A stretch of DNA of 64,000 nt from contig BLSF01000015.1 in assembly GCA_012862575.1 (NCBI GenBank), positions 557,545 through 621,544 of the forward strand, given 5' to 3'. Each line of letters begins with the position of its first letter. Within the stretch, counting starts at the first letter, position 1. Below the pieces are notes generated by a model, which was not told where the DNA came from, ran no database searches, and saw nothing but the letters and a program-made list of their open reading frames with translations. Shown here in pieces: positions 1 through 10,000 of the stretch. The position numbers were made by a program, and so were the translations under genes. The DNA is from Parietichytrium sp. I65-24A (Eukaryota; Sar; Bigyra; Thraustochytrida; Thraustochytriidae).

Positions 1-1885
1 ATGTCGTGCTTCCGTCCCCTTTGATACCGGCTCTCTCGACATCCCCACGATGGAAAATTTTGAGATGGTAGAGAACCAGCTGATTTCCGATCTGCATCAC
101 CAATATATTCTCTGCAAACCAAGTGTCCACAAAGGACGGCCTGGCGTCCAGAGTGAGTTTCCCTAACACATGCGCAAGATCAAGCCTATCCTTTGGTAGA
201 CAGAGCAATTCCCACGTGCGGGTCCTCAAATCTCGTACAACGAGGCACAAGACATCATCACCCCACCAAAAAACTAGCTTACAGGAAACGGAGCTCTCTT
301 GCGACACGTCTCCAAGAAGTTTCCAGCGCTTCGTGATTTTCGAAAACACCGCCACGCCATGGGTACCAGCGACAGCAACATACTTGCCGTCAAGACTGAC
401 TCCGACATGCTGAATAGGAAAATTATCCTGGATGTAAACTGGCGGTAGGTCAATGCGCTGCCACGCAAGGCTTTTTACGTCCCAGTCTTGGTTTTGAAGC
501 ATCAGAATGTAATTCCAGCCCTGCATACACATGCTCGTGCTGCCACTCTTGACGTGGCCGAGGAGAGCGCAACTCTTTACCAGCTCTAGACTGCTTAGAA
601 GACCCCTCGGGGCCTCACGCTCAGCTTCGCCCGCATCAACTGCAGACAAGAGGCAGTAACCATTGAACGCCCATGTTACTCTTGGAAAGTACCTCTCCAC
701 AGGCAGTGACGCTGACAAACTTCTGCGCTTGGCCAAACCCGAAATGAGCGACCTGACCCCTGAAGAGTGCCAAACGATGAACCCCACATCGTTGTACCCT
801 GTGACAAAGAAGTCACTGCCATCTGGGCACCAAGCCACGCTACTCGCAGCACCAAACGCTGGAGCGCGCTTGCTCGTTGGCGCGCTCTTCTTGAGGCCAA
901 TCAATCTTTCTGTCAAGTGCACCGGGAGGTCATTTAAAGGGAACGGGATCTCTCGCAAGAGGCGACAGCCATGAGACCCAATTGCATACACCCGCACAGC
1001 CCCGTTTTGCATGCCAGCCACTCCAAGAGGCCGAATCTGATGCAGCGAGAACGAGACAATACTGCGCTCCGAGATATACCACACAGTCGGTGCGTCACCT
1101 TCACTTTGCGCCTGGGACGAAGCATCTATATCAGTCGGTTTCTTCTTCGGCACGACTACGCCGCACGCCCCACTAGCAGTCAGAAAGCCGATCCGTTGAC
1201 CAGCTCCTGTGCATAGACTGACGACAGCAGACCTTGTTGGGTTGTTTTGTTGCTGTTGCCCACTAGAGCTCGCCGGGAACAGATCAATTTCGCGCTCGTC
1301 CACTATCTCTCCTGTCCACAACATGCGAGCAATGGTGCCCCGGCCAGTTCCCATCAGAAGCCACATGCGATTCGCAACTGCAGAGCACAAAGCCACATCT
1401 TCGCCATCCATCCTGCTATCCACCGTACGTATTAATGAGACCCTTAAGAGATTTCCAGACCGCGCTTCGTGGCCGAATTCCACGGCCCACTTTGGCAGTG
1501 CCAGTCTGATAGCCTCCAAAGGGCCATTGGGCCCGCGAACCTCTGAAACGTCGTAAAGCTCGGCAACGCCTTGCGTTCCGCAGACCACAAACTGCGAGCC
1601 ATTTAGGCTCCATGCGACCGCGCTCGACCCGCCCCCGACGCCATGGGAGCCAATCCCATGGCCTGCTTCTGAATACTCGCGGCCACCGTTCGCAGATCCG
1701 TTTGCCGCAGACTTGGCACCCGGTCGATCACAAGACCCGACTGGGTTCCAGTCGAGTTGAGCGCTAAGGCGCAAGACTATCACTGCGCTGCGGGTGACGC
1801 ACACTGCAAGATCGCCGAGCTGTGCGACTGCCTCAACGTCGTCCGCTCCTATCGTCACCGTGCTTCCTGGGCCGAGAGCGATCAT
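1..1885 (-). CDS. RIC1: RIC1-like WD40 protein (Rab6 GEF complex subunit), 3' part outside window
   Basis: The minus frame is open from the window edge to an ATG at 1885 (628 codons), with an in-frame stop upstream at 1919-1921. The N-terminal part reads as beta-propeller, including SAVAWSLNGSQFVVCGTQG and, later, SVAWCPDGSDFFVTGYNDVG. Around residues 495-530 comes the stretch VSLDGKYVAVAG followed by KRWKLLGDVSQE and WWGDDVLCLVV, which matches the hallmark 'SLDG.YVAVAG...KKWKLFG.V.QE...WW.DF' block of RIC1 proteins as I know them. RIC1 with RGP1 is the nucleotide exchange factor for Rab6/Ypt6 in retrograde traffic to the Golgi. The C-terminal alpha-solenoid domain must lie beyond the left edge. 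Residues about 160-300 hold Gly/Gln/Asn-rich loops and a KKKPTD stretch, probably insertions between blades. Family assignment is recognition from motifs; the start is the first ATG after the stop. Confidence 0.78.
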   Translation of the reverse strand, partial: MIALGPGSTVTIGADDVEAVAQLGDLAVCVTRSAVIVLRLSAQLDWNPVGSCDRPGAKSAANGSANGGREYSEAGHGIGSHGVGGGSSAVAWSLNGSQFVVCGTQGVAELYDVSEVRGPNGPLEAIRLALPKWAVEFGHEARSGNLLRVSLIRTVDSRMDGEDVALCSAVANRMWLLMGTGRGTIARMLWTGEIVDEREIDLFPASSSGQQQQNNPTRSAVVSLCTGAGQRIGFLTASGACGVVVPKKKPTDIDASSQAQSEGDAPTVWYISERSIVSFSLHQIRPLGVAGMQNGAVRVYAIGSHGCRLLREIPFPLNDLPVHLTERLIGLKKSAPTSKRAPAFGAASSVAWCPDGSDFFVTGYNDVGFIVWHSSGVRSLISGLAKRRSLSASLPVERYFPRVTWAFNGYCLLSAVDAGEAEREAPRGLLSSLELVKSCALLGHVKSGSTSMCMQGWNYILMLQNQDWDVKSLAWQRIDLPPVYIQDNFPIQHVGVSLDGKYVAVAGTHGVAVFSKITKRWKLLGDVSQESSVSCKLVFWWGDDVLCLVVRDLRTRTWELLCLPKDRLDLAHVLGKLTLDARPSFVDTWFAENILVMQIGNQLVLYHLKIFHRGDVERAGIKGDGSTT

Positions 1886-2130
1886 TGTATCCTCTTGCGG
1901 TGCTTGCAAAACAAAGCCCTATACCTAAGTCCCAGACAGCTGTCGTGCGCCAAAACAACAAGATCTCCGCCACGGCGGACCCTTCCCAGCTCGCTCAACT
2001 GCGTCTCCCTCAGCAATATGAGTCCCCACTTATTCCCGGAATCAACGTTTCTCTTCTGCTTTCCTTCTTGCACCATGCGACGGAAAAGAATTCTACAACC
2101 GACTTGGTCTCTCAGCCACCTGTCTCCAGG

Positions 2131-2169
2131 GTCTGTTTGTCTGTTTGTCTGTTTGTCTGTTTGTTTGTT
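2131..2169. repeat. 8-bp tandem array, unit GTCTGTTT
   Basis: Four perfect GTCTGTTT copies at 2131-2162 followed by a GTTTGTT remnant. It lies about 250 bp upstream of the RIC1 start. Confidence 0.9.
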
Positions 2170-2275
2170 CCCCGAGAACCTGGCCGACGGAGGTGACGGA
2201 GGCCGAAGGAGCTCCGCGTCTCTGTGCGTCACACAAGCCCCCCGCGTGACGTGCGGAATGTGAAATATGCGCGCA

Positions 2276-2328
2276 CTGTCTCCGCTGTCTCCGCTGTCTC
2301 TGCGCACCCACAGCACCCACAGCACCCG
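2276..2328. repeat. Two adjacent 9-bp tandem arrays
   Basis: CTGTCTCCG occurs at 2276-2284 and 2285-2293, with CTGTCTCTG at 2294-2302. CACCCACAG then occurs at 2305-2313 and 2314-2322, with a partial third copy. Two unrelated units of the same 9-bp length lie side by side. Confidence 0.9.
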
Positions 2329-2431
2329 CGTTCGCTCGCTCCTTTCCCTCCGCACGAAATGTACAAAATGTTCCTGCCTGACATGATCTGAACATGATCT
2401 GACTAATCACTAATCTGACATAGTCTGACTC

Positions 2432-2467
2432 TCTGACTAATCTGACTAATCTGACTAATCTGACTAA
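2432..2467. repeat. 9-bp tandem array, unit TCTGACTAA
   Basis: Four perfect TCTGACTAA copies (2432, 2441, 2450, 2459). Degenerate relatives extend on both sides, from about 2385 to 2495. Confidence 0.9.
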
Positions 2468-2914
2468 ATCTAACTTATCTAACTAATCTGACATGCCTTC
2501 GTATCTTTCCAGGTTCGCGTAACACCGAGGCCCTCCATGACGTATTCCCCGGCCTAGTCTCGAGGGTTAAGTGGTGTAAAGTGGGTTAAGAGATGTTAAG
2601 AGATGATAAGTGTCGCTCATTCACTTTTTTCTGTTTATCGCGTAAACAGTAATATTGAAAAATTAACTAGCCTCCTAAGGTAGATAGGTAGGTAGGTGGT
2701 GTAGGTGGTATCAAAAGAGGTAGCGCGTACGTAACCATGCATGGAGACATACGGCGGGTGGTAGGAGATGCGTAGGATTGCCGCACAGTTGCATGCACGC
2801 AATGCACGCGTACGCGTACGCCCATAGTAGATAGTGATAGAGAGGGTGTACGATATTGGAGAGATCGAGTTGATAAGGCTTTTTATCCTTTGTCTTTCTC
2901 TCCGAACTTGCGCG

Positions 2915-4969
2915 ATGCGGGAGCTCCTCGTAACGGCGGATGACCTCGGGTACGCGAGCGTACGCGACGATGGCATTCTGGCCGCGTATGAGGACGGGAT
3001 CGTCACGCGAGCCAGCTTGATGGTGAACGGTGCGAGCGCCAAGAGGGCGGCGCAATTGGCCAACGAAGCGGGCCTGGCGCTGGGCCTGCACTTGAACCTG
3101 ACGGAAGGCGTTCCCGTGAGCGATCCTGAACTTGTGCGTTCTCTCCTGGTTAGCAAGGGAGATGGAATGCAGAATGCGTTTGCAGGCGTAGGGCACATGT
3201 TTGCTGACAGCTCCGACACTCTGGCGGAACACATCGGGATCGAGATCGAGGCGCAGATTCAGAGGTTCGTGGAACTGGTGGGAAAGGCCCCGTTGTATGT
3301 GGACGGGCATAATCATGTCAACGTTGTCGCCGGCGTGGCAGATGAGCTGGGCAAAGCCATGCGCCGCCATGGCATCTCGAGGACCCGCATTCCAAATGAA
3401 ATCTGCTTGACGCAAGTGTTCTGGACGCAGCTACCTCTCTCAAAGCAAGACTTTTACTTTTCCATCGTCAGCCAAGCGAGGAGCGCTTGGCACATATATC
3501 GCAAGTACGGGGTTTCAGCGAATGCAGATAGCTTCATTGGTATCTCTCTTATGGGCCGGAATTTAACTCACCAAAATCTTTCAGACTGCTTGCTTGCCAT
3601 TCCGAGCGACTCGAAGAGTATAGAGCTGATGGTGCACCCCGGGTACAGGTGTACTCCGGATGGAGAAACCCAGGGCTGCGGAGCAGGGCCAGATGAGTTT
3701 TCCAGGTCGGAAGACAGAGAGTTTGAGCTGAAGTGCCTTTGCTCGCCGGAAACTCGAGAGCTAATCGAGATCGGGCACGCATTGTGCAAGAAACCGATCG
3801 CATCCGAAGAAACCCAGTGTTTCGGGTCATCCCGCCCCGTCGCAATTGTGTCCTCACTTACCCTCGCTACTGGCAATCTTATCTCGGCCAAGCGCTTCTT
3901 AAACATTTTTGAGCAACTCGGGGTACCAGGTCTCATTTTAGGGCCGAATCACTTTGAGGACACGAAGCTCTTTGACTACCTCGTTGACAGGGTAAACCCA
4001 TTCGCCATAATGGGTATAAATGCGAAGCGCGTTGGCGCACTGGTCACGCACGTCCATGAGGCGCATAAGGGCATTGTGAAGATCGTTGTAATTGGCGGTA
4101 CCGACGTGAACGTGAAAGCAGAGCAGTGCCGGCCAGATCGCAATGTGTGCCGCGTTTTCGCGCTGTGTGACAAAGTAGTTTCCTTCAACAGCAGCATGAA
4201 GGCTGGCCTCGAAAAGTCTTTGGCCGAATTTTCCCTGCCGGTGCCCGCTGTGACAATAATATCTCAGTCCTTTATGAACCCCATACGACAGAGCGCTGCT
4301 GTTGGTGAAGCATCGGAGCAGAGAAGGCTCCGAGATTTGTGCGGCCTGTCGGACAAGGACATTCTCCTTCTGCTTCCAGCCGGCCTCCGTCCGGTGAAAG
4401 ACCCGGGATTTGTGTTTGATGAGCTTACGAGATGGAACGCCACCGCAAACGAGAAGAATTTGCCGCGTGTCGTGCTCCTTATCGTGGGCCCTGTCCTCGA
4501 TGCAGCGTTTGCCGAACGCGCAATTTTCCCGTTTTGCAGCTCGGTGTCGAAAGGGTGCTCAAGCAACAATCCGGAAGGCGGAGGAGATCGCTCCATTTTC
4601 CTCATGGAGCCAGTCCCTCACCAGGTTTTGTTGAATATCATGTTGGATTGCGACGCCGTGCTGAACACCTCGATTAGCGAGGGGATGTCAAATGCGCTGC
4701 TGGAGGCCATGTCTCTCTCTCGACCTGTATTCGCGCGTCGGAATGAAGGAAACGCTGCCATCATCTCACACCTGCGCAATGGCTTTTTGTTTGACACTGC
4801 GGAGGAGTGCGTGCAGCTGATTACCACATATCTTGACGGGGCCGACGACCATGTGGAGACCATCAAAGACCTCGTTTCGGCTGCGAAGCAGGACATAGAA
4901 AGCAGATTCTCTCCTTCCGCGGAGCTGCGAGCCTACGCTCAGCTCTTGAACTTGGCGCCGAGAGAGTAG
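2915..4969 (+). CDS. YdjC/ChbG-type deacetylase fused to GLT1D1-like glycosyltransferase
   Basis: 684 residues from the ATG at 2915; the frame is open upstream to a GTG at 2834, but homology starts exactly at MRELLVTADDLG. Residues 1 to about 300 are a YdjC-family domain (carbohydrate deacetylase fold). Expected metal and catalytic residues are visible: D9-D10 in TADDLG, H59 in LHLNLTEG, H132 and H134 in DGHNHVN, and H241 in HPGY. From about residue 330 to the end is a GT-B glycosyltransferase resembling GLT1D1, a family 4-type enzyme: GLILGPNHF at about 339, LLLPAGLRPVKDP near 490, and an EX7E motif with E589 and E597 in SEGMSNALLEAM. The family usually has these as two proteins of about 300 and 340 residues, which sum to this length. 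Inference: deacetylation and glycosyl transfer act on the same glycan. No signal peptide, so probably cytosolic. Confidence 0.85.
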   Translation: MRELLVTADDLGYASVRDDGILAAYEDGIVTRASLMVNGASAKRAAQLANEAGLALGLHLNLTEGVPVSDPELVRSLLVSKGDGMQNAFAGVGHMFADSSDTLAEHIGIEIEAQIQRFVELVGKAPLYVDGHNHVNVVAGVADELGKAMRRHGISRTRIPNEICLTQVFWTQLPLSKQDFYFSIVSQARSAWHIYRKYGVSANADSFIGISLMGRNLTHQNLSDCLLAIPSDSKSIELMVHPGYRCTPDGETQGCGAGPDEFSRSEDREFELKCLCSPETRELIEIGHALCKKPIASEETQCFGSSRPVAIVSSLTLATGNLISAKRFLNIFEQLGVPGLILGPNHFEDTKLFDYLVDRVNPFAIMGINAKRVGALVTHVHEAHKGIVKIVVIGGTDVNVKAEQCRPDRNVCRVFALCDKVVSFNSSMKAGLEKSLAEFSLPVPAVTIISQSFMNPIRQSAAVGEASEQRRLRDLCGLSDKDILLLLPAGLRPVKDPGFVFDELTRWNATANEKNLPRVVLLIVGPVLDAAFAERAIFPFCSSVSKGCSSNNPEGGGDRSIFLMEPVPHQVLLNIMLDCDAVLNTSISEGMSNALLEAMSLSRPVFARRNEGNAAIISHLRNGFLFDTAEECVQLITTYLDGADDHVETIKDLVSAAKQDIESRFSPSAELRAYAQLLNLAPRE

Positions 4970-5421
4970 GGAGTTGTGTTAGGTTAGTCGTTGTTCTATT
5001 TTCTACATGTGTAAACTCAGTTTTGACTGTGAATTCCATCTTTTTCCTGCTCGCTCGCCCGCCGCGTCTTTGGACATCTTTGGACATCTTTGAATATCTG
5101 GAACGGCCACCGCCACTTGATCATCTGTCTCTCTCTCTCACTGATGGCATCTGGCACGCTGGCTGGACATAGATAATAAGCACACACATAACACACATGT
5201 TCCCCAAGTCCTACGCCAGAGAATAGATCTCCCGTAGCCTGGCAGCGACAGACGAAAGTGGCGCAAACGCTTCCAACACTTCCAACACTTCCAACACATC
5301 ACACAGTCAACTCAGTCAACTGGTCTTGTGCAGGGACCGCCGCAACGACATCTCGCAGCGAATTCCGCATTCCGGCCGCGCGACTCTCCTCCCAACTGGC
5401 GCAACTGGCGCAACTGTCGCA
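4970..5421. other. Intergenic region and 5' leader rich in 9-10-bp repeats
   Basis: The 3' flank of the fusion gene contains a GTGAATTCC motif near 5029 and a 10-bp TCTTTGGACA array at 5067-5096. The rest reads as promoter and leader of the next gene, with three further 9-bp arrays ending two bases before its ATG. No coding frame. Confidence 0.6.
5271..5419. repeat. Three different 9-bp tandem arrays in one 5' leader
   Basis: TTCCAACAC is repeated three times at 5271-5297. CAGTCAACT is repeated twice at 5304-5321. CAACTGGCG occurs at 5393-5401 and 5402-5410, with CAACTGTCG at 5411-5419. The last array ends two bases before the ATG at 5422. Confidence 0.92.
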
Positions 5422-6825
5422 ATGGGCTCGCGCCGCTGGCTTCTCCTCGCGCTGGCCGCTCTGGCCGGCGCCTCTCAATTCCCGCGGAGATATCTCCCCG
5501 CGCAGCGGCGCGCCCTCCTCCGCGCCGCGGCCGGCGTCGCGCTCCTCCTCGCCCTCTCCCGCGCGCTCTCTCGCCTGCGCCGCGGCCGTCCTCGGCGCGC
5601 GCGGAACGGGCCGGGCCCGTCCCCGAGCTCTCTGCGGAACCCCTCCGCAAGCTGCTCGAACACGACGAACACGACGAAGCTGGCGCACGCGGGGTGCCGC
5701 GTGGACGCGGAGACGGGCGCGCTGACGCCCGCGCTGCACCTGAGCACGACGTTCGAGCGCGACGCGGACCTGGGCTACGCGCGCGGGTTCGTGTACAGCC
5801 GCGACAGCACGCCCACGCGGCGCGCGTTGGAGGAGACGCTGGCCGAGCTGGAGGGCGGGCCGGCCGCCGCGGCGTTCGCGAGCGGCGCGGCGGCGGCGGC
5901 GGCCGTGCTGCAGTCGCTGGCCGGCGGCGCGGTGGTCATGCCGGACGACCTGTACCATGGCACGCGAGCGCTGGCGAACGGCGTGTTCGCGCAGTGGGGG
6001 CTGCGCGTGCACGTGGTGGACATGCGCGAGCACGCGGAGCTGCGCCGCGCGCTGGGCGAAGCGCGGAGCGCGCTGGGAGAGTCGGCGCCGGTGGTCGTGT
6101 GGACGGAGACGCCGTCCAACCCGCGGCTGAAAATCACGGACCTGGCCGCTGTCTCGCGCGTCGCTGGGGAGTTCGGAGCCACGCACGTCGTGGACGCCAC
6201 CTGGATGACGCCGGTGCTGTGCAAGCCACTGCGCTTGGGCTGCGACATGGTCGTGCACAGCACCACAAAGTACCTCGGCGGCCACAGCGACCACCTCGGC
6301 GGCGCCGTGGTGTGCGGCAACTCGGAGGCGGGGCGGGCGCTGTTCGAAAAGGTCAGAAACGTGCAGAAGACATGTGGAGCGGTAATGGCGCCCTTCGACT
6401 GCTGGCTACTACTGCGCGGCCTGAGGTCGCTGGGCCCGCGGATGCTGGTGCACTCGTACAACGCGCTTCACGTCGCGCGGTTTCTGGAAGGACACCCCGC
6501 CGTGAATGAGGTCTTCTACCCCGGGCTTGAGAACCACCCTGGCCACGACACCTATGTCGCGCAATCGTGCAACCCGAAGCAGCACGGAGGGATGCTATCG
6601 TTCCTCGTCAAGGGCGACGAGAGCGCCGCCATCCGCGTCGTGGCATCAACCAAGCTTATCCGTAGGGCCACGAGTCTCGGTGGCACCGAAACGCTCATCG
6701 AACACAGGGCTAGTGTAGAGGGCAAGGACACTAAGACGCCTCGGAATCTCATTCGAATGTCTATTGGATTGGAGGACCTGGACGACCTCATTGCGGACAT
6801 GGACGCGGCTCTTGCGGCCTGCTGA
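5422..6825 (+). CDS. Cystathionine gamma-synthase-family PLP enzyme with N-terminal extension
   Basis: 467 residues from the ATG at 5422. The frame is open further upstream only from a TTG, through 9-bp repeats, so the ATG is preferred. Residues 1-90 form an extension: a hydrophobic start (WLLLALAALAGAS), a second hydrophobic stretch (GVALLLALSRAL), and Arg-rich segments, suggesting a targeting or anchor sequence. The Cys/Met-metabolism PLP fold follows: LSTTFERD, FVYSRDSTPTR (the usual Y-R-NPT region), the PLP lysine K283 in STTKYLGGHSD, and SLGGTETLIEHR near the end. The family makes or cleaves thioether bonds between cysteine and homoserine derivatives; I cannot separate synthase from lyase. 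The first 900 bp are extremely GC-rich with G/C third positions, falling sharply after about 6340. Confidence 0.8.
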   Translation: MGSRRWLLLALAALAGASQFPRRYLPAQRRALLRAAAGVALLLALSRALSRLRRGRPRRARNGPGPSPSSLRNPSASCSNTTNTTKLAHAGCRVDAETGALTPALHLSTTFERDADLGYARGFVYSRDSTPTRRALEETLAELEGGPAAAAFASGAAAAAAVLQSLAGGAVVMPDDLYHGTRALANGVFAQWGLRVHVVDMREHAELRRALGEARSALGESAPVVVWTETPSNPRLKITDLAAVSRVAGEFGATHVVDATWMTPVLCKPLRLGCDMVVHSTTKYLGGHSDHLGGAVVCGNSEAGRALFEKVRNVQKTCGAVMAPFDCWLLLRGLRSLGPRMLVHSYNALHVARFLEGHPAVNEVFYPGLENHPGHDTYVAQSCNPKQHGGMLSFLVKGDESAAIRVVASTKLIRRATSLGGTETLIEHRASVEGKDTKTPRNLIRMSIGLEDLDDLIADMDAALAAC

Positions 6826-7056
6826 CTTTGAGGGCTATCGTGCAATTGAGACATATTGAGACTTGTGAGAGGGATCAACCACGTCAAAGAGTTCGTTGTA
6901 AAGACACCTGTATTTCTTCCTTTTTCTTTTTATTTTTATTTTAATTAAGTCTAACTTCTTCAACTTCATTAGTATCGTCTCTCATTATTCAAGTTTTTTA
7001 ATCCCTTCTCTTGTTGGGCCAGTCAGAAAAATCATGTCTAGCCGCGAATTGTGGCC

Positions 7057-10000
7057 TCAAGAGTCAAGTACACTTTCACATCTCCCGCACAATCCTTGAA
7101 TATTTGTTGGCAAGGCGGAATGCCTTCTGCAACGTTTGCACTCGACATGTTCTGATGGCTGGATAGTAATCTTCACCCCCAAAGTCTCATCCACCACCGA
7201 CCAGGATGGGGTCTCTGCGACAGACGGCCCTCCGAAAAGGCACTGGGAGACAAGTAACAGGTTCTCCAGAGCTTTTTCAGCGTCGCCCTGCGCCATCGCC
7301 TCGCTTTTTAGCAGATTCTGCACCGTCGCTCTCTCTGGACCTGGCTCCGAACCCTCCTCAGACCTTGATATGAACACATTCACTTGCTCGCTCGTCTTGA
7401 TCTTTCCGTCGCTTCGTAGATCCCCCAACATCCGGTTCACAGTGTGCCGAACAAGGAGGGCATCATCCCACCAACTGGAGAGCTCTGCTGACATTTTCCA
7501 CGACTCGGGGCAGTGCTGGAGCCGAGACTGGAACACGCTAAAGTGCTCCTCCCCTTCCGCGACATCTTCCGCCGCGAAAAAAGCAACCTCCTGGCTCGCG
7601 AATCGAAACGTCTCTTCCGCTGTGAAGCACAAAATCGGAGCAGAAGTCAACGTAACAGCCTGCAGGACTTCCCACAACACCCCCTGTGCGGCGCGGCGGG
7701 CTGGGTCATCCAACCGGTCACAATAGAGTCTGTCTTTCGTGCAGGTGGAATAAAGAGCGGAGAGATCCGTCGAGATAAAGTTTAACAAGGCAGTGTACAC
7801 ACCTCTAAACCGAAATGTCTGGTAATTGGAGATGGCCTCGTCAACCAAGCGGTAGGTCTTATCCAGCAAGTAACGATCGATTGGCTGGAGGGCCATCTCC
7901 TCGAGCCTTTCGCGGTTGTCCTTTGCCGGGGTAAAGTCGCTCAAGTTTCCGAGCAAAAACCTCGTCACATTCCGAATCTTTCGGATCTGGTCACTGATGT
8001 CCTTAATGATGTGCTTACCTAAAGTGACATCCCCAGAGAAATCCGTCGAAGCGACCCAAAGACGCATGACGTCCACGCCATACGCTGGCTCCCCCGCAAA
8101 GCTCCCTTTGCCGTTGATAACGTCGTATGGAACGATCACATTGCCGGCTGACTTGGACATCTTCATTTCGTGCTCGTCCAGCAAGAAGCCGTGTGTCACC
8201 AGAGATTTGAAAGGGGCAGAAACGCCAGAGCCGGAGCCCGAGGCTTGTCCGTGCAGTGGAGCCGTCGAAGCGAGCTTAGTGAGGAGCGAGGACTGGAACC
8301 ATCCCCGGTGCTGGTCAGAGCCTTCGAGGTACACATCGGCGACAATGTCCCCGGGCGAGTCGAACTCGTCCTCGAGGACGGCGCGCCAGGAACAGCCACT
8401 ATCGAACCAAACATCCAGCGTGTCTTTGCCTCTCTGCCAAGTCCAAACTGAGCCATCCGGACCAGCCTCTTTGGGTAGGAGAACAGGCTCCAGCCCAGCA
8501 TTGGCTCTTAATTTGTTGGCCTCGTTCGCCACAAGAGACTCAACGTCCTCTGCCGTGAACCACCAATCGGTACCGTTCTTGGCGACCGCATCCACTGTTG
8601 CTGCCACAACGTACTCGTCCAGCCAGAACTCGGAGCCAAGCGAATCGCTGCCGGACAGAGTTTTAAACAAGGCCGGGATTGGGACCCCCCAAATCCTCTG
8701 GCGCGAGATGCACCACTCATCACGACCCTGCAACATCGAGGTCAGTCGCGACCTGCTGGCCGCAGGATAGAGCTCCACTGACTCCAAGGCAGCGTTCGCA
8801 AGAGGCTTGAGGTCTGTGAGATTGATGAACCACTGCTCGGTCGCACGCATGATGACGGGGCGCTTCGTTCTCCAATCGTAAGGGTATCTGTGAAAGTATG
8901 AGGTGGGCGGAACCGGGAGCGCCCCGACGTTGTTCAGCAGTGTAAGGATCATTCGATTGCCGTCGCCGTGAATGTGGTGGCCCACCAGCTGAGCCCATAA
9001 GTTGGAGTCTCCGACTGGCTCGCGAGTTTTTCCCTGCATCTTCTGCTCAAAAAATCTTCCGTCGTCGTCGATCGGACATGGGCAATGCTCAAGGCTTCCT
9101 CCGAATGTTTTCCACGCATTGCTGTCATCCTGGCCGTGCGCCGGGGCCGTGTGGACAAGCCCTGTCCCGGTATCTGCAGCAACGTGACTTGAAGGTATCA
9201 TATTATAGATGTTCCGTGTGCCGGGTTTTTCCAATGGGTGCGTATAAACCAATTTGGCAAGGTCTGCCCCACGAATCTCGCCAAGAATTAAGAGTTCCAA
9301 AGGGTTTCCGAAAAGGGCCCCAGCGTCCTCCACGCGCTCCTTGGCAATAATACGCACCACGCCGCTGCTGCCAGCTGCGACCAAGCAGTACGTCATGTCC
9401 GGGTTGTAAGCAATCGCCACGTTCGACAGTAATGTCCACGGCGTGGTGGTCCAGATCGTGGCAGCGAGCCTCTGATCTGCCACAAGGTCGCGCACGAGCG
9501 TGCTGCTCGGGCTCGAGTCGCCCCACTCGGCGCCCTGAGGCACATCTAATCTAAAGTCCACGTAGCACGAAGGGCTCTCGTGGTTGTCCACATACTCGAT
9601 CTCCGCCTCCGCCAGGGCGGTCTTGGACGAGTACGACCAGTACACCGGCTTGAGTCCGCGGTGGACCAGCCCGCGCTTGACCATCTCTCCAAACACCGCT
9701 AGCTGCCGCGCCTCGTACTTTGCGTCCATCGTGCGGTACATCTGCCCGTCGTCGTTCCACGCCGCGAGCACGCCCCACCGCTGGAACCCGGCCCTCTGGT
9801 TCTCCACTGCCGCTCTCGCAAACTCCCGCGCGAGAGACCGCAGCGCCTTGGGACCCGCGTCGAACTTTCCCGTGTTGGCCTTGGCCTTCTCAATGGCTTT
9901 GAGCTCGATCGGCAGCCCGTGGCAGTCCCAGCCCGGCGCGTAGTGCACCCGCTGTCCCCTCAGCAGCTGGAACCGGTTGATCATGTCTTTCAGCACCTTG

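Larger units (their letters stand above)
1886..2914. other. Divergent intergenic spacer with several short tandem arrays
   Basis: This roughly 1-kb spacer separates two divergently transcribed genes, so it should hold both promoters. It contains an 8-bp array at 2131-2169, two adjacent 9-bp arrays at 2276-2328, a 9-bp TCTGACTAA array at 2432-2467 within a longer AT-rich TCTGACTAATC-like tract, a GTTAAGAGAT direct repeat near 2587-2606, and a GTAGGTAG-like tract near 2680-2712. Alternating ACGCGTACGCGTACGC lies near 2806-2822. No open frame here looks coding. Confidence 0.6.

Noticed and set aside
2276-2467. CRISPR-like array
   Set aside because: Units are 9 bp, directly tandem and without spacers, in a eukaryotic context.
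2834-2914. N-terminal extension of the deacetylase-glycosyltransferase
   Set aside because: It begins with GTG and ends exactly where homology begins at the ATG at 2915.
5328-6509. Long Arg/Ala-rich frames in other registers of the GC-rich PLP gene, on both strands
   Set aside because: GC-rich DNA lacks stop codons; these frames are Arg/Ala/Gly low complexity while the chosen frame has PLP-enzyme motifs.
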